From: a bacterium
GTDB taxonomy: Bacteria; SZUA-182; DTGQ01
DNA length: 64,000 bases
Direction: 5' to 3'
NCBI GenBank assembly: GCA_023512255.1
Contig: JAILZY010000007.1
Location: 1 to 64,000, forward strand
Below the pieces are notes generated by a model. The model saw only the letters and a list, made by a program, of their open reading frames with translations. It had not been told where the DNA came from and ran no database searches. Made by a program: the position numbers and the translations under genes. Positions within the stretch are counted from its first letter, which is position 1. Every line of letters begins with the position of its first letter. This document shows, one piece after another, positions 18,344 to 25,930 of this stretch.

Positions 18344-20101
18344 ATGAATCTTTCGATTACTCAGAAGCTGGCGATCGGATTTTTGACCATTGCCTTCTCT
18401 ACGGCTGCGGTCGGCACCTTGGCTTATGTTTCCCTGCTGCGGATCGGCTCTGAGCTTCAGGTGGTTGTGGCCGCGCCTTTAAATACTGCATCGGCCAGGG
18501 ACAGAGAAATTGTTCAACGAGTCAGGCGGTTAATTAGGCAATCGGCCCAAGATAAGATCATTCTTTTCGCTGGCATGATCCTGAGCTTTATCATTGCCTG
18601 GTGGGGATGGCTATTTTTATCTCGCCAGGTGGCCGATCCGATTATTTCTTTAACCCAAAAGGCTGATCTGATCAGCCAGCAGAGCGGCAAATTACATGAG
18701 ACAGTCGCCACCAGCGGCCAGGATGAGACCAAAAAGCTAGCCAGGGTCTTCAACCAGATGAGCGCCTCCTTGCAGGAGCAGCAGATGGAGATCGAGAGGA
18801 TTAATCGGGAACTAGAGAGGCGAGATCAGCTATTGGGTGAAGCCAATGCCAAACTGGAGCGACTGAATGCCATGAAATCGGATTTTCTGTCAATTCTCTC
18901 TCATGAGCTACGCACGCCGCTCACGGTAATCAAAGGGTATCTGTCGCTAATGAAAAATCAGCGACTTGGGCCAATCAATGAACAACAACTAAAAGGGCTG
19001 ACCATAGCTGATGAGCGAGCGGATCATCTAAATAGCCTGATCAGTGACCTGCTCGATCTGTCCCGGATCGAATTGAATAAGTATGAAATCCGGCAGGAGG
19101 TTTGGGATTTGGCCAAAATGGCCGAGGCTGCTGTCGATTCTATGCGGCCATTATTTGAAAAAAAGGGGCTGCGATTCAAAACCCATATTCCGGCTGAGCT
19201 TCCGCTGGTTTATGCGGATAAGCAAAAAGTTTCTCAGGTGCTCACCAACCTGTTGAGTAATGCTATTAAGTTTACGCCAGCCGGAGGAGAGGTTATCCTA
19301 GAAGCACTCCCCAGCGTTGAGGAGCGAAGCGGTGAAGAGAGCCGGCCAGAAGGCGATGATTTTGTGCAGATTAATGTCAAAGATACTGGAATTGGTCTGG
19401 CAGAGGAGGAAATTCAGAAGATTTTTGATAAGTTTTATCAAGTAGATGACTCGGTAACTCGAGAACATAGCGGCAGCGGTCTTGGGCTTTGCATTGCCAG
19501 AAATATCGTCGAGTTACATCATGGCCGGATGTGGGTCAAGAGCCGAAAAGGAGAGGGAAGCACCTTTTCCTTCACCCTACCCAAAGCTGACTCTAGCTTA
19601 ATGACTGAGGCGAAGGCCGCGCCCTCGGCCAAAGAAGGAAAGCCGCTGTTTAGCTTGTCAGCAGCCGACAAGAAGGTCAGCTCAGATAGCCGAAAGAGGC
19701 AGGAAAGCGGCGGCGAGGATATGGCTGAGCGCAGCATTCTGCTTGTGGATAATAATCCTCTCATCCAGCAGTTAATCATAACCTGCCTCAGTGCTTTGCC
19801 CTGCAAGATCATAACCGCTAGCGACGGGATCGAGGCCCTAGAGAGGGTGTTTCAAACCCCTGTGGATTTAATTGTGCTCGATATCAATCTCCCAAGGCTC
19901 AGCGGCTATGATCTGTGCCAGATTATCAAAACAAATGAGAAAACCAAACACATTCCAGTTGTCATTCTCTCGGCCTCTGCCCAGCGATCTGAGATCGAAC
20001 GCGGCTTTCAGATGGGAGCAAATGACTATATCACCCACCCCTTCGTACCGGAGGAGGTAGTAAAAAGAATTCACAACTTGATGATAAGCAAGACAGCCTG
20101 A
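18344..20101 (+). CDS. Hybrid sensor histidine kinase with degenerate C-terminal receiver
   Basis: 585 residues. Two helices (about 8-32 and 72-92) enclose a short periplasmic loop. A HAMP-like linker and coiled coil follow, then HisKA (SHELRTPL, phospho-acceptor His187) and HATPase_c (N-box NLLSNAIKFT, DTGIGL, GSGLGL). A receiver domain begins near residue 464. The receiver keeps the phospho-acceptor aspartate (IVLDINLPRLSG), but its acidic pocket reads VDNN instead of VDDD and the conserved Lys is His (DYITHPF), so phosphorylation chemistry is probably impaired. It is likely the partner of the adjacent receiver-GGDEF protein. The sensed signal is unknown; the periplasmic loop is only about 40 residues. 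Confidence 0.9.
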   Translation: MNLSITQKLAIGFLTIAFSTAAVGTLAYVSLLRIGSELQVVVAAPLNTASARDREIVQRVRRLIRQSAQDKIILFAGMILSFIIAWWGWLFLSRQVADPIISLTQKADLISQQSGKLHETVATSGQDETKKLARVFNQMSASLQEQQMEIERINRELERRDQLLGEANAKLERLNAMKSDFLSILSHELRTPLTVIKGYLSLMKNQRLGPINEQQLKGLTIADERADHLNSLISDLLDLSRIELNKYEIRQEVWDLAKMAEAAVDSMRPLFEKKGLRFKTHIPAELPLVYADKQKVSQVLTNLLSNAIKFTPAGGEVILEALPSVEERSGEESRPEGDDFVQINVKDTGIGLAEEEIQKIFDKFYQVDDSVTREHSGSGLGLCIARNIVELHHGRMWVKSRKGEGSTFSFTLPKADSSLMTEAKAAPSAKEGKPLFSLSAADKKVSSDSRKRQESGGEDMAERSILLVDNNPLIQQLIITCLSALPCKIITASDGIEALERVFQTPVDLIVLDINLPRLSGYDLCQIIKTNEKTKHIPVVILSASAQRSEIERGFQMGANDYITHPFVPEEVVKRIHNLMISKTA

Positions 20102-20121
20102 TGATTAGTAAGACTCTTTAA
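20081..20121 (+). repeat. Tandem copy of the kinase C-terminus and stop
   Basis: ATG...TGA at 20081-20101 encodes MISKTA-stop. The next 21 bases, 20101-20121, encode MISKTL-stop with synonymous changes in the I, S and T codons. The unit therefore repeats the end of the gene including the stop codon, with period 20. Confidence 0.7.
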
Positions 20122-20137
20122 GAAGATAAATGCGAGT

Positions 20138-20186
20138 GAGACCTATGAACCAGAAAATAGATAGCAAGAGAGACCTATGAACCAGA
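20138..20186 (+). repeat. Duplicated start region creating an 11-codon leader ORF
   Basis: A 17-bp direct repeat (GAGACCTATGAACCAGA at 20138-20154 and 20170-20186) duplicates the start region of the next gene 32 bases upstream. The upstream ATG at 20145 opens an 11-codon frame whose TGA overlaps the real ATG at 20177 (ATGA), an arrangement suited to translational coupling. Confidence 0.7.
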
Positions 20187-21691
20187 TTATCAGCTTCCTA
20201 CCTTTGTTAGCCTTATCCATTCCTCTGCTCGGAATCATAGTCATCCTTTGGGTCAGCGAGCGATTTCCGCAAAGTGTCAATCTCCTTACCGCGCTCAGCA
20301 CTCTTCTCACCGCTTTTGCGGTAGCCACCATGTATCCAACCATCAGAGCCGGTGGGAGCCTTACCAAGAGCTTTGTCCTATTTACGGCTCCTCAGGTGGG
20401 ATTTATCCCGCTGGTTTTCTCCTTCAGGGTCGATGCGCTGGGGTTTTTCGTTGGGCTGATCGCGACTGTAGTTTGGATGCTGTCAAGCTTTTTTGCCATT
20501 GAATTCATGCGGAAAAAACATGCTCAGATACGCTATGATATTTTTTCACTTCTTACCCTGATCGGTATGCTCGGGGTTGTCTTTGCCGCAGATTTATTTA
20601 CCCTGTATGTTTTCTTTGAGCTTTTAAGTGTTGCCTCCCTGGTGTTGGTAATTCATGAGCAGACTCAGGAGGCCATGCGGGGTGGGGTGATCTACATTTT
20701 CATGGGAATCTGCGGAGGTCTTATTCTCCTTATGTCAATCCTGCTGACCTGTTCCATAAGCGGCTCGACCGATATTGTGGCCGCAGGAGCTGGCCTCAAA
20801 GAAAGCAGGCTGCTGCCGCTGATTTTTTGGGGCTATATTCTTGGCTTTGGAGTCAAGGCTGGCATCTTCCCCCTGCACTTTTGGATGCCTTCGGCCTATC
20901 CGCAAACTCCAACCTGCGCCGTAGCTCTCTCCTCCGGGGTGATGATCAAGGCCGGAGCCTATGGGATCATCAGAACCATCTACAGCATCATCGGTCTTGA
21001 TGCCCTGCGGGGAAGGTGGCTAGTGCCTATCCTGCTAGTTGCAGCTCTGGTATCCATTTTTGTTGGCTCTGCAGCCGCCATCAACCAAAAGGATATCAAA
21101 AAGCTACTTGGCTACTCCAGTGTATCGCAGATCGGCTATATAATCCTTGGTCTGACCCTGCTCTCTCCCCTGGGGCTGACTGCCGGGATTGTCCATATTT
21201 TCAATCACGCGATTATTAAAGCTACCCTATTTTTGTGCGCTGGTGCGATTTTTCACCAAAGCGGCAAAAGGTATCTTGACGAGCTCAAGGGGATTGGAAA
21301 GAGTATGCCCCTGATAACCGCCTGCTTCACTATGGCCGCTCTGTCAATGATTGGGCTTCCACCCTTCAATGGCTTTATCAGCAAGTGGTTTCTGGCTGCC
21401 GGAGCACTGGATGCGGTCAAGATAGGCTCATATCATCTAGGGGTAGGCATTCTGGCTGTTGGCACTCTTATTGTCAGCAGCTTTATGAACCTGATCTACT
21501 ACGGCCCGATTGTCTATAACGCCTGGTTTGGAACCCAAACTTATCCTTCGAAAGATGAGGCGGGGCAAGATCCCAAACCGGTGATGATGATTCCAGTTTT
21601 ACTGCTGGCCCTTGGAACAGTGATTTTCGGAATTTTCCCTGGTTTTCCGCTGAGCATTGCCTGGCGGATCAGTCAATTTTATTTCCACTAG
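20177..21691 (+). CDS. NuoM/MrpD-like antiporter subunit, third copy
   Basis: The 504-residue polytopic protein has TM5 glutamate (LYVFFELLSVASLVL), TM7 lysine (GFGVKAGIFPLHFWMPSAYP), TM8 lysine (SGVMIKAGAYGIIRTIY) and IGLPPFNGFISKWFL. The usual SAHP after TM7 reads SAYP. It is very close to the 14894 gene over its whole length, so the two are probable paralogues from duplication within the cluster. An 11-codon leader frame overlaps its start. Confidence 0.92.
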   Translation: MNQIISFLPLLALSIPLLGIIVILWVSERFPQSVNLLTALSTLLTAFAVATMYPTIRAGGSLTKSFVLFTAPQVGFIPLVFSFRVDALGFFVGLIATVVWMLSSFFAIEFMRKKHAQIRYDIFSLLTLIGMLGVVFAADLFTLYVFFELLSVASLVLVIHEQTQEAMRGGVIYIFMGICGGLILLMSILLTCSISGSTDIVAAGAGLKESRLLPLIFWGYILGFGVKAGIFPLHFWMPSAYPQTPTCAVALSSGVMIKAGAYGIIRTIYSIIGLDALRGRWLVPILLVAALVSIFVGSAAAINQKDIKKLLGYSSVSQIGYIILGLTLLSPLGLTAGIVHIFNHAIIKATLFLCAGAIFHQSGKRYLDELKGIGKSMPLITACFTMAALSMIGLPPFNGFISKWFLAAGALDAVKIGSYHLGVGILAVGTLIVSSFMNLIYYGPIVYNAWFGTQTYPSKDEAGQDPKPVMMIPVLLLALGTVIFGIFPGFPLSIAWRISQFYFH

Positions 21692-21755
21692 GCAAAAAGC
21701 GCAAGAGTTTATCAGCATCGAAAGAGTTTTAGCATCGAAAGAAAAGAGTGGTCCC

Positions 21756-24644
21756 ATGAACAAGACAGCAGCAGCAAGAGCAGCATTGGCCGCCTTTGGC
21801 CTAATTTTTATATTTTCCCTCTGGAGCTTTTTCCCTTTTTCTCATCCGACAGCAGTGTCTGAAATTTGGGCATCCTCGACTTCCTCTTTGCTAGAAGAGA
21901 GTGCCCACCATGCGGCGAGCGAGGCTTATCGAAAAATTGACCCTAAAGCATCTATCTTTTCCCCACTGCCGGTAGTGATTATTCTGATTCCTCTGCTTGG
22001 CGCCCTGATGCTCCTTTGGCTTTGCCGCAAGGACAAACAGGGGCAAGGGGGGATCATCGTAACCTTGAGCAGCGGTCTTGCCCTAGCCACATCCTTCCTA
22101 ATGTATTCGCCAGTCATACAGGGTAAGTGGACTGCCGCTACTTTTGGGGGAGCAGCAGCTTATCGTCAGGGGATTTTCTATACAATTCCCTTTTTGCCTG
22201 CTTTTTCACTCAATCTGACCTTCAGGGTTGATCCGGCTGCCTTGATGTTAGTCATCTTGAGCTGTCTGGTGTGGTTTTGGGTAGCTATTTTTTCGCAAGG
22301 ATATTTAGCCATTGAAGGACAAAGGCTGCGGTATAATGTGGCCAACCTCTGTGCTCTAAGTGCAACTGTGGGGACCTTTTTGGCCGGAGACCTTTTTACC
22401 CTGTACATATTCTATGAATTGATCCTCATTTTTCTCTACCTGATGGTTATTCACCGTGAGGATGAGGAGGCTTTACAGTCGGCCAAAATTTATCTCTACT
22501 TTGGGGTATTTTGTGGCCTTTTGCTATTGTTTGGGATTTTTCTCTTCTCCTATTTTACTGGTACGGTGGATATTCAGAGTGCAGCCGAAGCCCTTGGCCG
22601 GATGAGATATCCAGCCCTCAAGTATTGTCTAGCTGCACTCTTTCTGTTAGGATTTGGCGGCAAGGCCGGCATATTTCTTGAGCATATCTGGATGCCATCC
22701 TCCTACGGTTCTGCTCCTTGTCTCACGGCCGCCCTCTCTTCAGGGATCATGATCGAGGTGGGGGCTTACGGGATATTTCGAACCGTTAACATGATCTTTG
22801 CCCCTTCAAGCCACCTGGGGGAAGGCTCCTCGGCCTGGATAACCTCGGCTCAATTAGGCTATGTGCTAATCTTTGTGGGAATTGTAACTATGCTACTTGG
22901 GGCGATCAATGCCCTTTTCTCCACCCAGGCGCTGCGGCTTTTGGCCTACTCCAGTGTCAGCCAAATGGGCTACATTGTCATGGGCATCGGCTGTGCCGCC
23001 TATATGGGAAGCAGCGGGGCCATGGGGCTTGCGGGTGCGCTATACCACATCATCAACCATGCCCTGTTCAAGGTGGGATTGTTCCTGAGTATCGGTGCGG
23101 TCTACTTTCACACCAGAGAGCTTGACATTCGAAAGCTTGGTGGATTATGGCGGGATTTGCCGATCGCCAGCCTGACATTTTTGATCAGCGCCTTGGCAAT
23201 TGCCGGTTTTCCTCCGCTGAACGGTTTTGCCAGCAAAACCATGCTCCACCATGCCATCCTGGAGGCATATCAGCACTCGGTCCACTTCTCCCCCTCGCAT
23301 CTGCCTGATTTTTGGCTTCGGATAGCTGAAATCGTGTTCATTATTACTGCCGGCGGAACATTTGCCTACAATATGAAACTTTTCAGCATGGTCTTTCTGG
23401 GATCGAAAAAAGAGGGAGAAAAAAAGCCTACTTCCTCATCGCCCCTTAGTATGAATATCGCTCTGCTCCTTTTTGCAGCCGGAATTGTGCTTTTGGGATT
23501 TTTCCCCAACTGGCTGCTAGAAAATTTCATCGGCCCTATGTTGCCCTACTTTGGCTTTGACTCCCACTCTCATGCCTACCATATGATTTATAATCCCAAG
23601 GCCGCTAGCTTTTTACGCTCCGCCTTGCCGCTGTGGTATGATCCTGCTCAACGAAGTCTTCTGGCCAGCAGCCAGGTGATTCACAACCTTTCATCGGGCA
23701 GCACCGCCATTTTGCTTGGAGGCCTGGTTTTCCTTATCTTCCTGGCCTTTGGATTTTCGGAAAAGCAGCTCTCTCCTGCCTGGGCACTGACGACTTACTA
23801 CCAAAAAGTGTTTTTTGGCTTTCACTCTCTGTGCCATCTGATCTACACCACAGTCGTGGCCGCAGCAGAAAAGACCATTTCCGTACTCATGGTCTATCTG
23901 TGGATTCCAGAGATCAAATTGGAATTGATTGTCCCGAAATCACCTGCACAGGCCAAACATGGAATGTTTCGGGTAATTTCCAAGGTGGACGAGCAGTATG
24001 CCCATAGCATAGATCAGACGGTACGAGCTAAGGGAATGTTTGGCCATATTTCAAAAATAGATCAGATGTATGATCATATTTTTGATAAGGCCAAGGATAT
24101 TGTAGCTGAAGATGGGATATTTGACCGAATTTCTGAGGTTGAGGAGAAATTTTCAACCTCCATTGATCGGGCAGCAGAAAGCCGAGGCCTCTTTAGCCGG
24201 GCCACCAAAGCCGATGGCCAATTGAGCGGGGCGTATGACCAGGTTATCTTCAGCAGATTCTTCTGGGGGATCCTGGCCAGACGTGATGAATTCAAGGCCG
24301 GCCTGTGGAAGTATTTCAATCTGATCGAGAACTGGTATGACCGAATCGTCGAGCGTACCCTGTTTGATATCCTCGGCTCTGAAGATCTATCTAAAATTCA
24401 ATTAGCAGGCGAAGACTTTGCCAGCTCATGGTTTTTGCGTCTTTGCAAAAGGGCAAGCGAAATCCATACCGGAGATATCAGCCACTATATCTCTTGGATC
24501 GCTATCGCCTTGACCATTATCATCGGCACTTTAGTTGGCTTTCTCTACATTAAGACATTCTTTGCCATGATCGTGGCTTTATCAACCATCATCACCTTTT
24601 TCGGTGTGCTGGCTGCGGTGATCACATTTTTTTTCAAACGATAG
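21756..24644 (+). CDS. Long NuoL/N-like antiporter subunit with a novel C-terminal repeat extension
   Basis: 962 residues, nearly twice a normal subunit. After an N-terminal helix, about residues 65-640 form a NuoL/M/N-type channel domain with TM5 glutamate (LYIFYELILIFLYL) and TM7 lysine (GFGGKAGIFLEHIWMPSS). The TM8 lysine is replaced by glutamate (SGIMIEVGAYG). About 290 residues follow that normal family members lack. They include four tandem repeats near residues 735, 759, 786 and 810 (pattern xGhFxxISKVDExYxxxID), an amphipathic stretch and two terminal helices (ISWIAIALTIIIGTLVGFLY; FFAMIVALSTIITFFGVL). ATG at 21756 is used because the frame upstream lies inside the preceding gene. The extension may bind a partner or form a lateral strut; that is inference. 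Confidence 0.85.
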   Translation: MNKTAAARAALAAFGLIFIFSLWSFFPFSHPTAVSEIWASSTSSLLEESAHHAASEAYRKIDPKASIFSPLPVVIILIPLLGALMLLWLCRKDKQGQGGIIVTLSSGLALATSFLMYSPVIQGKWTAATFGGAAAYRQGIFYTIPFLPAFSLNLTFRVDPAALMLVILSCLVWFWVAIFSQGYLAIEGQRLRYNVANLCALSATVGTFLAGDLFTLYIFYELILIFLYLMVIHREDEEALQSAKIYLYFGVFCGLLLLFGIFLFSYFTGTVDIQSAAEALGRMRYPALKYCLAALFLLGFGGKAGIFLEHIWMPSSYGSAPCLTAALSSGIMIEVGAYGIFRTVNMIFAPSSHLGEGSSAWITSAQLGYVLIFVGIVTMLLGAINALFSTQALRLLAYSSVSQMGYIVMGIGCAAYMGSSGAMGLAGALYHIINHALFKVGLFLSIGAVYFHTRELDIRKLGGLWRDLPIASLTFLISALAIAGFPPLNGFASKTMLHHAILEAYQHSVHFSPSHLPDFWLRIAEIVFIITAGGTFAYNMKLFSMVFLGSKKEGEKKPTSSSPLSMNIALLLFAAGIVLLGFFPNWLLENFIGPMLPYFGFDSHSHAYHMIYNPKAASFLRSALPLWYDPAQRSLLASSQVIHNLSSGSTAILLGGLVFLIFLAFGFSEKQLSPAWALTTYYQKVFFGFHSLCHLIYTTVVAAAEKTISVLMVYLWIPEIKLELIVPKSPAQAKHGMFRVISKVDEQYAHSIDQTVRAKGMFGHISKIDQMYDHIFDKAKDIVAEDGIFDRISEVEEKFSTSIDRAAESRGLFSRATKADGQLSGAYDQVIFSRFFWGILARRDEFKAGLWKYFNLIENWYDRIVERTLFDILGSEDLSKIQLAGEDFASSWFLRLCKRASEIHTGDISHYISWIAIALTIIIGTLVGFLYIKTFFAMIVALSTIITFFGVLAAVITFFFKR

Positions 24645-24839
24645 GGAAATAAGGCAGATGGTCCCCAGGTAAAAAACAATAGTTGATAAGGTAAATGAGA
24701 AACTCCCCTCTATGGTAATCCGGTCAAGATCGTACTAGGATTGGATATAAATGGGGAGCATCTGGAAATAAGGCAGGTATTTTTTGATTTTTCACAAGGA
24801 ACTTTTTGCTTTTTACTCTTTTTGAAGGACTAGAAGTCG

Positions 24840-25811
24840 ATGCAGTCGAAAGAAAAAGAAAATCTTGGTAGGGCATTGCAAATTATTTTGGCGAGGAGCT
24901 TTACTTATTTAAGCTTATTGGTTATTATAATCTTCATTATCTATTTCGTGAGAAGAAAGCCGTTTCAGGACTCAATTCCGACAGGGGTACGGGACATAGT
25001 AGCCATCGTCGATGGCTACTCGGAATATAAAGCACATATCCAAGGAGTGCGGGAGGGGCTTTTGTTCAAGGGCATTCACACTATCTTCTATGAGGAATCA
25101 AAGCTTGGAGAGATTAAGGAGAATCCTGTCTATGTCATCGGAACAGAGAAGGTGAAACGGGTTCTTGAAAAGCTGCCCGGACGCACCATCATCGGCTATG
25201 CTCAGTTTCAGGAAAAGCCCGCTGACAATTATACGGGAGTTTTTTCAGGATTTGACTGGGCCGAGGGCATTAAGTTCTACAGGCGAATTTTACCAGGGCT
25301 TAAGAGAGTTGGGGTTGTCTATTCGGAAACTATCCCTTGGTCCAGAGAACAGTTTGAGGCCCTGCAAAGCTTTGTCAGCAGCCAGCCAGAACTTGAGATA
25401 GAGATAACTCCTTTGCCGATCCCTAAAAACGGCAGAGAACTTCAAGAAAAATTGGATTCTCTTCTCAACACAGTAGATGCCCTCCTGGGGGTTGTTCAGG
25501 ACAAAAATATTGAGGCCGCCTTGCCGATCATCATCTCAAGCTGCCTCAATCACAAACGCCCTTTCATAGGCGGAGGAAAGACAGGAGCGCAAATGGGAGC
25601 CTTGGCTGCCCTGGAATATGATCAAAAGCGACTCGGCAGGCAGGTAGCAGACACGATTATTTCTCAGATTATCAGGCAGCATAAAACGCCTGCCCAGATT
25701 CCCATTCTTATTCCTCAACCGCAGATCTTTATCAATCTTTCTACTTCCTATAAATTGGGCATCCAGCTTCCCAAAGATATTAAAGATCAAGCCGCGGAGA
25801 AATACTCCTAG
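24840..25811 (+). CDS. Membrane-anchored ABC substrate-binding-like protein
   Basis: The 323-residue protein has one N-terminal helix (LSLLVIIIFIIYFVRR) and then a periplasmic-binding fold of the TrpX/YtrF-like ABC_sub_bind type (EGIKFYRRILPGLKRVGVVY, a central VDALLGVVQDKN, a C-terminal GRQVADTIISQII). No permease or ATPase genes lie next to it, so it may work as a sensor or scaffold rather than in transport. GAAGGA lies upstream. The gap before it contains a 15-bp direct repeat (GGAAATAAGGCAG, near 24647 and 24762). The coiled-coil gene follows after 119 bases. Confidence 0.75.
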   Translation: MQSKEKENLGRALQIILARSFTYLSLLVIIIFIIYFVRRKPFQDSIPTGVRDIVAIVDGYSEYKAHIQGVREGLLFKGIHTIFYEESKLGEIKENPVYVIGTEKVKRVLEKLPGRTIIGYAQFQEKPADNYTGVFSGFDWAEGIKFYRRILPGLKRVGVVYSETIPWSREQFEALQSFVSSQPELEIEITPLPIPKNGRELQEKLDSLLNTVDALLGVVQDKNIEAALPIIISSCLNHKRPFIGGGKTGAQMGALAALEYDQKRLGRQVADTIISQIIRQHKTPAQIPILIPQPQIFINLSTSYKLGIQLPKDIKDQAAEKYS

Positions 25812-25890
25812 GGGGGAAGATATTAGGCAATTTGGATAAGAGCTCTCTTTAAAAAAACCAAACTTGAAGCACTATAGTACTCCTAGGGGG
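25803..25890 (+). repeat. Post-stop duplication of a gene end
   Basis: TACTCCTAGGGGG at 25803-25815 (last two codons and stop of the preceding gene) recurs at 25878-25890. Confidence 0.65.
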
Positions 25891-25930
25891 AGAGAGTAGG
25901 AGATGAAGTTCACCATTTTGGGAGAATGAA

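Noticed and set aside
21657-21755. Earlier TTG start for the 962-residue subunit
   Set aside because: It lies inside the 3' end of the preceding gene and the translated stretch is not family-like.
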